From: Chaetomium olivaceum
Taxonomy: Eukaryota > Ascomycota > Sordariomycetes > Sordariales > Chaetomiaceae
Direction: 5' to 3'
Assembly: GCA_039881045.1 (NCBI GenBank)
Contig: JAYWVB010000007.1
Coordinates: 124,001 to 188,000, forward strand
DNA: 64,000 nt
Shown: one piece after another, positions 1 through 8,887 of the stretch
How positions within the stretch are numbered: the stretch's first letter is position 1
Layout of the letters: each line of letters starts with the position of its first letter
Program-made: the position numbers and the translations under genes
The notes under the pieces: generated by a model
Told to the model about the DNA's origin: nothing
Database searches by the model: none
The model's input: only the letters and a program-made list of their open reading frames with translations

Positions 1-606
1 GTTTAAGAACTGAACATAGCGAATGGAAGATGTAATGTATGTACTATTGAGCTGGGGCGCGCCCAGCGCAGGGATACTCTTTGCTTGTTCAGGGGTAGGG
101 GTCTTTTGTTTTTCCGTTTTGCGCGTTGCATTTTCAGCTGTATATAAGAAGGCTCGGGATGGACCAGTCTCTTGGTCTCAAGCCGAGAAGGAAATCAGAC
201 ATCAAGTTCACCAGCTTTCGAAAGTAAAGGATCCGCCACGATAATGCAACGCAGCGACGTGTGACTGCGTGCTTCTTCCCCTGAACAGAGGGGGGACACT
301 TGTTTATTTGCCTGCCAGATGGTTACGGGGTGAGTTTGCATCTCGCATGGCTAAACAGTTCATGCACAGAGACAGGAGTTTCGGTGTTGTGATGCCCTGC
401 GTCCAGTTTTGCAGATGCAGTCAAACCCAGCACTTGATCACTATGTACTGGAGAGAGATCAGGCTGTGGGAAGCTCCGAGTCGTAGTAGACTTAGAGGTG
501 GTTTCATGATAACAAATCTGCCGCGGTTCCTAGTAGTACATACATGGACGAATGGCCCCGTCATCACTTGCCCTTTTCCGTCAAGCTATGCAAACGTTGG
601 TGTTGT
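1..606. other. Left edge, no supported gene
   Basis: No convincing gene is visible. A 73-codon plus-strand frame (23-244) with one hydrophobic stretch and a 113-codon frame (269-610) are open, but neither shows a recognisable motif, splice structure or family resemblance. The stretch is downstream of the minus-strand zinc-protein gene and probably holds its 3' untranslated region. Confidence 0.4.
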
Positions 607-1200
607 TTAGGCCTCGTGAGGACGTTTATTCCCGCGTTTCTCATCAGTGGACAGCAAGGGCGAAGTTGTTGATAGTGATACCACTGCATCACCCTGCCGA
701 TGGGAACCCGCCATACAGCCGACGCTATCCAAGGCGCCGTTGCAGCAGATCCACATGAATGCCTCGGGAATTTCATCCCGCATTCCCTCGTCGTCGAATA
801 TGTGCACGTTGTCACACTCGGCCCATGCTTTGCTCTCAAAGTTTATGTCAACGATGCCTAATGTTGCCAGTGTCAGTGCTCGGGGTGCTATGCTATATTA
901 TGGGTAATCCCGGCCATTGCCGAGGATGCTCACCTGGGTGATAATGGCAAGCGTCATGTGCGTTCTGGGCCTCGCTGCAGGTCTTTTTGCAGTTGCCGCA
1001 TTTATACAGGGGTGTACGCCGCTGCTTGTCTCCCTCTGACGGTTTGGAGGTCTTCTCTAGATGGTTGAATATTTCCACAATCCGTTTCTTGGTTGCTTCG
1101 TCGGCACAGAGACCGTTAGGACCATCCGGAGCTCCTGTTCGGTGGCAGTTTGGATGCACGCAAAAGCGCTCCGGGGTGGAAGGTTGACCGAGTCAGCCAT
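607..1200 (-). CDS. CHORD-like cysteine/histidine-rich zinc-binding protein (frame break near start)
   Basis: Two exons are visible (1200..934 and 857..607) around a 76-bp intron with a GTGAGC donor and TTAG acceptor. The encoded protein of about 172 residues has regularly spaced metal ligands: an N-terminal CVHPNCHRTG segment, then CGNCKKTC, then CHYHPG split by the intron, and finally WICCNGALDSVGC followed by GSH. The order YHPG, then CC, GC and H resembles a CHORD zinc domain, so a scaffold or binding role is more likely than catalysis; that is inference. The ATG at 1200 is one base out of frame with the zinc domain. A single missing base near 1188-1190 (a TCGGTC context on the coding strand) would join them, and the summed exon length then becomes a multiple of three. 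The natural substrate or partner is unknown. Confidence 0.6.
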
Positions 1201-1956
1201 TGTATCGGATTCCAAGCAAGATGAAATTAATCTGCGTCTCACTCGTTCCTTCTAAAGATGACAAGAAAGATGACAGGCGGTGAAAACTCGGTAACGCGTC
1301 ACGTGTAAGGATTAAATTCCGAATGTTTCGCTCCAAACACCGAAGTCACGCGAGGCCACCTGATTGCGGATCTTCAAAGTCGTCGTGTCGTTCCCAGCTT
1401 TTTCCGTCTTCAAAACCCCAACACCCCAAGTGGTAAATGGCGGTCCAGACCCCATCGGTGCGCCAAAAGAGAAGTAGCGTCAGCACTAATGCCGGCATGG
1501 GTGCCCTTCAGACCTCGCTCATTGGTGGGCTTGATCGAAAATCAAGAACTTTCCCAGCCGTCTTCACGCCATTTATTGGGTGGCTGTCGGCTGGACCCCT
1601 CAAAATGCCAAAAAGAATGGGGTTATCAGTTATCAGTGCTGACTGAGGAGGAGGGACGCATTTTGCATTTTGGGCAAGTTCGCCGTTTTTGAGAAAGCAT
1701 CTTCCCAGGAGACTTGACGACTCCTCTTTCTCGTAACTAATCTCGTCTAAGTCGCCCACTTGACAAAGACGCTAACAAGACGGTTCCTGTCTGTCGGGTC
1801 TGTCTGCGATCCATCATTCCAATCATTTTCTGTTGTTCATCATCCGGCCCCCATTGCCGAGGACGGCCCCGCCCGCTCCCGCTCTTTTAGTTTTTTTTTT
1901 TTTGAGTTTCTCCTCCCGATCCGTGTCCAGCTGAGAACTTGTGTGTTCGGATCCCG
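1201..1956. other. Divergent promoter interval
   Basis: Non-coding interval between the start of the minus-strand zinc protein and the start of the plus-strand membrane protein. It carries a T-run at about 1889-1903 and pyrimidine-rich DNA just before the downstream start, as is common in fungal 5' untranslated regions. Small open frames here show no family features. Confidence 0.5.
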
Positions 1957-3068
1957 ATGGGCAACCCTCAACCAACCCGGCGTCGGCATGCGGCCGGAAT
2001 CGCCGGGCTCAGGCTACGGCTGCCCAACATCGCCCTCATCGCCAGCCTCTTCCTGCACCCCTCTCACATCTCCCCGGCCGCCGCGGCTCCCGTCGTCGGC
2101 TACTCTTCCCATCCGTTGCAGGCCCGCAACGAGGGCGAGCATGTCGTGCTCGCCGACTGCCGCGACCGGGCCGGCGTGGTATCCTCACAAATTGCCTACT
2201 TCGAAAAGGACCCCGGCCCGCAGCCGAAGGACGTGGCCGTGGTGGTGACCCCGGAAGGCGAGGCCGCGCTCTGGGTCAACGCCAACACATCGGCACTCTT
2301 CACCGACACAGGTGTGGTGTTCCGGGCTACCCTTGGCCCGCGCGTCGAGGAGGGTCAGTTCGCCGGCACGGGCGAGAACGGGTATGGCAACTTTAGCTGT
2401 TATCAGAAATACGTCAAGGATTTGTATGTCTACGGAGGGACCACGTGTTCGCAGGTCTATCTTTGCGATCACAGCGATCCGCCTGGTGAGTGTACCCCTC
2501 TTATGGAGATATGAGCGGGATAGTGCTGACATCGAGCGCCACAGCCGGTGGGGTCATCAGTCCCTCGGACGGCATGTCTCAGGGCACCATCATCGGCATC
2601 GCCGTCGGCGTGGTTGGTGGACTGCTCTTCATAATCGCCGCCGGCCTCGTGTTTTGGTATTTCCGACGATCACGCAGGGCTACCGAGGGCACGCACACCC
2701 GGGTTGCCAGCGACAGGTCCGGCACGCTGTCGGCCGGGCCGATGTCGGACGCTGGCGAGTCGCCCAAGCCTGTAGAGCAGTTCCAAGATCAGCCGCAGAA
2801 CCAGCAGAGGCCGGCAGTCATGCAGCAGATGAGCGCCGTCTACGAGGTGGACGGCCGTCTGTTCCGCATTGAGATGGCCAACGACAGTGGCAAGTATGAG
2901 CTGGACGGGCATGGCCACGACAGCGCCGAGCTGGACACGGCCAAGGAGGAGCCTACCACGGCTGTTGCCGAGACCAAAACTGTCTCGCCCCTGACCCCGG
3001 GGTTGCCCGATTCGCCCCTGGAGCACGGCCAAACACCAAAATCTCCTCCGCCGCAGTACGTCCGGTGA
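1957..3068 (+). CDS. Secretory single-pass membrane protein with short cytoplasmic tail
   Basis: Two exons (1957..2485 and 2545..3068) flank a 59-bp intron (GTGAGT donor, CACAG acceptor) and give 350 residues. The ATG at 1957 is the first true ATG; the open frame before it starts only at TTG. Residues about 20-45 form a hydrophobic signal region ending in an alanine-rich stretch. A luminal or extracellular part of about 140 residues follows, with cysteines near its end (FSCYQKYV, TTCSQVYLCD). One clear transmembrane helix lies at about 191-216 (GTIIGIAVGVVGGLLFIIAA) and is followed by the stop-transfer residues RRSRR. The last 130 residues are polar, proline- and glutamine-rich and end in SPPPQYVR. 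This architecture is shared with fungal cell-wall sensors and many uncharacterised ascomycete proteins. I see no WSC domain or serine/threonine mucin region, so I do not name a function. Confidence 0.75.
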
Positions 3069-3485
3069 TCACACGAGGGCACAAGAGCAGGATGAAAATA
3101 AGTGCAGTTCGATAACTTCGATTTGATCTGGCAACGGACTCAAACCACTCCCATCCACCATCCACCATCCACGGGAGTACATTTCTCTCATCTCAATTCT
3201 TCCGATTCTTCCGATCTGGGCTTGTGTTGGGATTTCATGAGACATTCATGTGAGAGCGAGCAATTGGGAGGTGGAATTTGAGCTTTTGAGAAGGAAGCGG
3301 GAGGATCCGTGGGGGGGTGACACAAAAAGCGGGGTTGTGGCACGGGTGCTTTCCCCAGCTGGACGGGAGGGTCTTTCCCAGGCGCGCCAAATTTAATTTG
3401 CTGCCTGTCCCGTTCAGCCTGGGCGCTCCTTCAGTTCGGCTCACCGCTCCCCCAGCAGCAACTTCTGGCGCCCGGCAACCGGCAA
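3069..3485. other. Intergenic, short CT/CCATC repeats
   Basis: Same-strand spacer between two plus-strand genes. It contains short direct repeats of CCATCCA (about 3149-3168) and TTCCGAT (about 3199-3214) and no supportable open frame. It probably holds the upstream 3' untranslated region and the promoter of the MFS gene. Confidence 0.5.
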
Positions 3486-5396
3486 ATGGCGGACACCATC
3501 GCTGCCACCATCGCTGCCACCACCACCACCACACCACCCGCCGCCGCTGCTGTCGGCAATGCCGTTCATCGCATGACGCCCGGATATCAACGGCGCCGCT
3601 CTCCGGGTGCCCGGCCCAAGCCAATACCGCCCTTGTCGGCGGCACCGCGCCGCGCCATCCGGCCGCTGCTGTTGCTCGTCGCTCTCGTCAACCTCGCCTG
3701 GAGCCTGTACCAGCTCCCCGTGAGCCGGGTCGTCGAGAGTCGCTTGTGCCGCGACCACTATGCCGTCGCTGACCCGGCGGTCCTGCGCCCGGACGGGTCG
3801 GTGCCCGAGGAGCTGTGCAAGATCGACGAGGTGCAGCGGCCGCTGGGCTGGCTGCAGGGTGTCACGGAAGCAGAGTGGGTTGCTGGCGGTAGGGAGACCA
3901 CCTTCGTGTAGATGATGTTTGATGATGTTTGGGCTTTTGGCCGTAGCGGTATGCTAAGATGATGTTATTAGACTTTGTCATGACCATCCCGCTTGTGTGC
4001 CTCGCAGACCAGTACGGCTATCGCCTTGTGCTATTTCTCAACTTGGTTCCGCGCGTCTTTTTGTTGGCATGGACTTTTGCGGTGGGTTATTTAGACCACG
4101 TGCTCCCGGTCCAGGCGATCATGGCAGCGCCGATGTTTTCGTTCCTCGGCGGGGATTGCGTCTTCAACTCGATCGTTTATGCCCTGGTGTCGGACCTGAC
4201 CGACGACCATGTGCTCCGGTGAGTTCCCGGCATCTCCCAACACACGACACGACACAAGCACACCTACGGGCATGACTAGACTGGCTGACACCGACGACTA
4301 AAGCGCGTCCTTCTTCGGCTACGTCAACGCCGTGTCGTCCATCTTCTCGCTCCAGCTCGGCCCGGCCCTCGCCTCCGCCACCATGACCGCCCTCCTCTGG
4401 CTGCCTCTCTGGCTCGGCATCGCCATTCTGCTCCTCGCCGTCCCCGTCATCTCCGCCTTACCACTCCCCCCTGCCGTGCATAGCAACACTATCAGCAGCA
4501 GCAGAAACATCCCACCACGCTCCCGCACCCCCGCCGACGAAGAAGCCGCCCACACCACAGCAACATCACCACCAGCAGCAGCAGCAGCAGCAGCAGCAGA
4601 GCCGTCAGACGCGGACGCCACCCCCGAAAACGCGCCCCTCATCCCCCACCTCTCCGCATCCCCGGCGAGCGTCCTAGCCCCGACCTACTCCTGGCGCACG
4701 CACATCACAACCCGTCTCCGCAGCCTCCTCGCCCTGCTCACAACCCCCACCCGCAACCTAACCTTACTGTTCACCGTGTTTTTCCTCGCCTCCCTCGCGT
4801 CGTCAGACACGAAACTCCTGCCGCTGTACATGTCGAAGCGGTACGGCTGGCGGTTTGCGAGCGTGGGGTATCTGCTGTCGGGGAAGGCCGTGTGGAATTT
4901 TGCGTTGTTGGTTGTGGTGGTGCCGCGGGTGCTGAAGTGGCGGCGTGGAAGGATGGTTCCGCGGGTTGGGGCGGCGGAGGACGGGCAGAACGTGGTGCAT
5001 GCGTATGTGTGCTTGGTGTTTTCGGTGCTCGGGGCGGCGGCGATTGCGGTGTCGCCGACGGTGTGGGTGCTGGTGCCGGCGTTGCTGGTTTATGCGTTGG
5101 GGATTGCCCTGCCGATGTTTACGTACTCGTTGTTGAGGGCGTCGAGTATGATGGCGCCGGGCGGGTTGGGGAATGGAGGTGGAGAGGGGGATGAAGATGG
5201 GGAGGGCCATGCTGCGCAGCTGTTTTCCGTCGTCATGCTGGTGCGGACGGTCGGTACGCTAGTTGGGTCGATTGTGATGCCTGGTTTGTGGGTGACGGGT
5301 ATGCGGATTGGGGGGTGGGCGTTGGGCTTGCCGTATGTGGTGAGCGCACTGTGCTATGCGGCCGCGGGCGTGGTGGTGAAGAAGATTGTGGTTTGA
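3486..5396 (+). CDS. MFS general-substrate transporter
   Basis: Three exons (3486..3888, 3972..4218, 4304..5396) join in phase to 580 residues. The introns of 83 and 85 bp have GTAGGG and GTGAGT donors; the first has a GCTAAG branch site before TTATTAG. The protein has a low-complexity, Thr/Ala/Pro-rich N-terminus. A first membrane helix at about residues 58-78 precedes a cysteine-bearing loop (SRLCRDHY ... LCKIDEVQ) of the kind seen in fungal MFS proteins of the general substrate transporter group. LADQYGYR fits the MFS loop 2-3 motif. A long central cytoplasmic loop contains an alanine run encoded by repeated CAG triplets read as GCA (about 4567-4600). About twelve hydrophobic segments are present. 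The substrate cannot be told from sequence. The nearby secreted protein and SDR do not form an obvious pathway with it. Confidence 0.8.
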
Positions 5397-5888
5397 CATG
5401 TTAGGCGTTTGATGGTCTAGGCTTGATGGTCTAGGCCCTCACAGAAAAGGCAGTGATTGAGCCGGCATACAAGTCTTCCCGAAGGCTGAGATGCAGTCAC
5501 GGCCTGGCCGTACCTGTCATCGCCGCCACGTGAAGTGATCTGGCGAACTGAGACCGCACTATTGTCGGATGTCCCGGCAGATTGGTCTCGCTCAGCCGCT
5601 AAGGCAAGCCCCATTCCGACCTGAGCTATTCGGGATAGGCTAGCGAAAAAACAATAGCTTCCGGCGAGCTGAGATCGATGTGGAACGCCACCGGCAGTGA
5701 TTCGCCAGATCAGGGGCGAGCTTTTTGTCAACAACCCACGATGCTGGTCTAGACCCGCCTCATCCCCACTGCTCAGCTCGTGGGTAAACCACCGTGCGCC
5801 GTGAGCCAAATAACTACAAATATCTCGGCGTCGGCGTCTTGTGTCCTGGGAAGCTTGGCTATCAGCAGTCCTCAAGCCTGTCCCGACC
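5397..5888. other. Intergenic/promoter
   Basis: Spacer of about 490 bp before the secreted-protein gene. A 186-codon minus-strand frame runs through it but shows no domain. No gene is supported. Confidence 0.4.
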
Positions 5889-7085
5889 ATGAAGACCGCC
5901 TCGTCCCTCCTCCTCGCCGGCGCCGGCCTCGCGCTTGCTGCCCCTGGCCACTTCTCTCGCCAGCTCCTGAAGCGCACGGGCTATGATGTCTGCGAGAACG
6001 ACTGCAAGCTCCGGGGTGCCGCGTTCCCGGACAAGCACACGCTCCAGCTCTCCCTCGAGAACAACTACTCAGAGCAGTGCCCGCCCATCTACATCGGCGA
6101 TGCCAACGCACCCACCGCGTCGTCGAGGGTCTGCCTTGACTTTGTCGGCCCCAATGTCTATTTCAACTTCGAGGCCTTCCCCGGCTACAACTACAAGAGC
6201 GGCGCCGTCGCCTGGCAGCTGAGCGGCAGCGCCCCTTCCGCCCCGACTAACAACCTTGTCTGTGGCCCCAACGGCAGCAACGGCCTGCTCTGCAAGCTGC
6301 CCTTCAGCGAGATTCTCGGCATCTCAGCTGCCAGCCCCATCAAGGACCTGCTCTCGGGCATGTGCCCGAACGGCGACCGTGAGGCACTGGGTTTCTCCCT
6401 CCAGTTCTCAGGCGAGGTCGAGTCCACCGCCGACGCATCCACCTCCACCTTCGCCAACCAGCCTGCCTGCACCAGCCGTAGCAGCTCGGGCCAGTGCCTC
6501 GCCCGCGACACCACCACCCCCTACATCGGCGTGGTCTACCGCTGCTCGACCTGCAACGTCGCCGCTTGCCCACCGGAGGAGCCCGAAGAGCCCCCCGTCA
6601 CCACCTGCGGCCTCGGCACCGCTTTCGGTTACCTGTCTGCGACGAAGTCGATCGAGCTCGACACCCTGACGGCGCAGGGCTGCAAGCGCTGGGGCTGGTA
6701 TTCCCTCCCGACGCTCGCCGAGCTGCAAAACGGCATCAGCGGCCCGCTGTACGTGGGCGCGGGCAACAACGACCTCACCAAGGCGACCGAGGTCGGCATC
6801 TGGGTGGCTACTGCGAATGCTCTGGGTCGTGTTACGGTCACCTATCTACTGAACCCGCCGTACACCCTCTCCGAGGTCCATGTTGATCTCGCCTGCCAGC
6901 CTATTGATAAGTGCGCGCCGGGCCAGTACACCTTTGCGCAGACCGGTCTGCATGTCCCGACCTACTCCAACCCGACGCCTATCCCCTACCCGAGCTGCTC
7001 GGGCGGGAACAAGGTTGCGCTGATTATTCATGCGGCTGTGGATCAGTTGGTGGCGGGTACCGTTTGCCCGGTCTCGACGGATTAG
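5889..7085 (+). CDS. Secreted cysteine-containing protein, function unknown
   Basis: Intronless gene of 398 residues. I chose the ATG at 5889 rather than the earlier in-frame ATG at 5841 because it opens directly into a good signal peptide, MKTASSLLLAGAGLALAAPG, with predicted cleavage after the AAA/AP region. A possible KR pro-site follows in LLKRTGYDV. The mature protein has two cysteine-containing halves separated by a proline/glutamate linker (CPPEEPEEPPVTTC, about residues 232-245). Several C-x-C and N-G-S sites fit a secreted, disulfide-bonded glycoprotein. No catalytic motif or carbohydrate-binding signature is recognisable. It could be a cell-wall-associated or effector-like protein; I do not assign a function. 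Confidence 0.75.
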   Translation: MKTASSLLLAGAGLALAAPGHFSRQLLKRTGYDVCENDCKLRGAAFPDKHTLQLSLENNYSEQCPPIYIGDANAPTASSRVCLDFVGPNVYFNFEAFPGYNYKSGAVAWQLSGSAPSAPTNNLVCGPNGSNGLLCKLPFSEILGISAASPIKDLLSGMCPNGDREALGFSLQFSGEVESTADASTSTFANQPACTSRSSSGQCLARDTTTPYIGVVYRCSTCNVAACPPEEPEEPPVTTCGLGTAFGYLSATKSIELDTLTAQGCKRWGWYSLPTLAELQNGISGPLYVGAGNNDLTKATEVGIWVATANALGRVTVTYLLNPPYTLSEVHVDLACQPIDKCAPGQYTFAQTGLHVPTYSNPTPIPYPSCSGGNKVALIIHAAVDQLVAGTVCPVSTD

Positions 7086-7472
7086 GGACGTTTTGGTCTG
7101 TATCTACGTGAGAGATAGAGGGAGGAATTAATGTGATTGTGTGTTGATCGTTGCTGTTTTACTTTTGTGACCTATTTGCAGGCCACGGCTACCTACTATG
7201 TAAGTCCCAGTTGCTAACTCAGGGGACATGCAGAGATGCATCAACTCAAGCCATGGCACACCGAACCCAAAGCGGCGCAGCTGAACCCGCCCAGCCAGCC
7301 ACGCAGTCCATTGCATGCAAGTGATTGGCGTGTAACTGAACCCCTGTCTTTCTGTTGGTGACTTCTCGAATTTAACATTTCTTCACAAACAAACTTCAAC
7401 CACTCTTACCTCACTCCCACCTCAAGTCTCTCCCTCTCGCCCATCGAGCTTCGGCTCTTCAATACCGTAACC
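7086..7472. other. Intergenic/promoter
   Basis: Spacer of 387 bp between two plus-strand genes. The last 90 bp are pyrimidine-rich (runs of CTCCC and TCTCGCCC), typical of a fungal transcription-start and leader region. No gene is seen. Confidence 0.45.
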
Positions 7473-8495
7473 ATGTCCAGAATAGCCATGCCCGACGCAG
7501 ACACGGCAATCCTCGGCCTCCTCGCGGGGATTGGCGGCGGCGCTGTGCTGCTATTCCTGTACTCCGCCGCCCAATTCCTCTCCTTCCACTTCATCACGCC
7601 CTCGCAGCCCCTCAAAAAATACAAGCGCGCCGGCACCGACGCCTACGCCCTCGTCACCGGTGCCAGCGCAGGCATCGGGTTCGGCATTGCAAAGGCCCTC
7701 GTCGAGCAAGGCTTCGGCGTGATCCTGCTCGGGCACCTCCCGGAGGAGCTCGACGCAGCCGCCACCACGCTCCGCGCGCTCCGGCCCTCGGCCCCATCCA
7801 CCCTCGTGCGCACGCTCACCATGGACGCGCGCACGGCCACCGCCGAGGAGATGCAAACCGCCGTCACGGCCCTCACCTCCGAACTAACCATCACCATCCT
7901 GATCAACAACGTCGGCGGCAACCCCATCGCCATCCCGCCGTTCCGCCCGCACGCCACCTACACGCCCGCGGACGTCGACGCCGTCATCAACCAGAACGCG
8001 CGCTTCATGGCGCGTCTCACCGCCCTCCTGCTGCCCACCCTCTCCGCGCCGCCCGCCGCCGGCACCAGCGAGCGCTCGCTGATCTTGTCGCTCTCCTCCG
8101 CCGCACACATCGGCCTGCCGTGGCTGGTGATGTACGGGGCGACCAAGGCGTTCAACCGGGCGTTTGGGGCGGGCATCGCGCGGGAGCTGGCGAGCGACGC
8201 GGCGACGGCGCACGTCGACAGCGTGGTGGTGACGCCCGGCGAGGTGCTCAGCCAGGGCAACTGTCGCGGGGTGCCCGCGGGGGCGCCGACGGCGGAGCGG
8301 TTCGGGCGGGATGTGGTGAGGAAGGTGGATGGCGCGGTGAGCAGGGGGTGGCGGGAGATGCATGCCCATTGGTGGCATGGCGTGGAGGCGGCGCTGGCGG
8401 GGATTGCGCCGGAGAAGGCGCTGACGGACGGAGTGACGGAGCAGGTGGCGGCGAAGAAGGAGGCGTGGAATGGGTTTTGGGAGAAGGATCGGTAG
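7473..8495 (+). CDS. Membrane-anchored short-chain dehydrogenase/reductase (KAR/17-beta-HSD12-like)
   Basis: Intronless 340-residue protein. A hydrophobic N-terminal helix (about residues 12-40) is followed by a classical SDR fold. The NAD(P)-binding TGASAGIG lies at residues 62-69, NNVGG marks the fourth strand, and the catalytic serine (LSLSSAAH) is followed by YGATK with the Tyr and Lys of the active site. An N-terminal anchor plus this motif order is typical of very-long-chain 3-ketoacyl-CoA reductase (yeast Ifa38) and 17-beta-hydroxysteroid dehydrogenase type 12 relatives, which reduce 3-ketoacyl-CoA at the ER membrane. The C-terminal part has an unusual HAHWWHG segment and no clear KKXX retrieval signal; the last residues are FWEKDR. 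A paralogous oxidoreductase with another lipid substrate is possible, so the substrate is inference. Confidence 0.8.
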   Translation: MSRIAMPDADTAILGLLAGIGGGAVLLFLYSAAQFLSFHFITPSQPLKKYKRAGTDAYALVTGASAGIGFGIAKALVEQGFGVILLGHLPEELDAAATTLRALRPSAPSTLVRTLTMDARTATAEEMQTAVTALTSELTITILINNVGGNPIAIPPFRPHATYTPADVDAVINQNARFMARLTALLLPTLSAPPAAGTSERSLILSLSSAAHIGLPWLVMYGATKAFNRAFGAGIARELASDAATAHVDSVVVTPGEVLSQGNCRGVPAGAPTAERFGRDVVRKVDGAVSRGWREMHAHWWHGVEAALAGIAPEKALTDGVTEQVAAKKEAWNGFWEKDR

Positions 8496-8887
8496 GGGGT
8501 GGGGTTGTTGGGGTGAAGGGGGGATGGCGATGATGGATGGATGGTGGTGTTGAGGAGTGAAGATACATGCAATTAATACGAGAAAGCAGGAGTAATGCGG
8601 TGGTTTGGCCACATCATGAAGGAAATAACTATCAAAAACGCAATGCACGCGAGGGTATGAGGCGAATGTTGTCTGATTACTTGCTCAGAATCCCCTACAT
8701 CATGTTTCGTCATGGCTGTCGTTTCCCCAGTCTCGGGCCACACAGCCCTATCTATGTCAAACCCAAACATACATCCCAAGCGTATGCGGACGTCCAAAGA
8801 ATGCTAAGTATAATACACGCTGAACCAACACACCACGCCACGCCATGACATGCGACGCCCTCACCACCAGAACGCCTAACGTTAACA
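8496..8887. other. Convergent 3' interval
   Basis: About 390 bp between the ends of the plus-strand SDR and the minus-strand SWR1 gene. It should contain both transcripts' 3' untranslated regions. No separate gene is supported. Confidence 0.5.
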
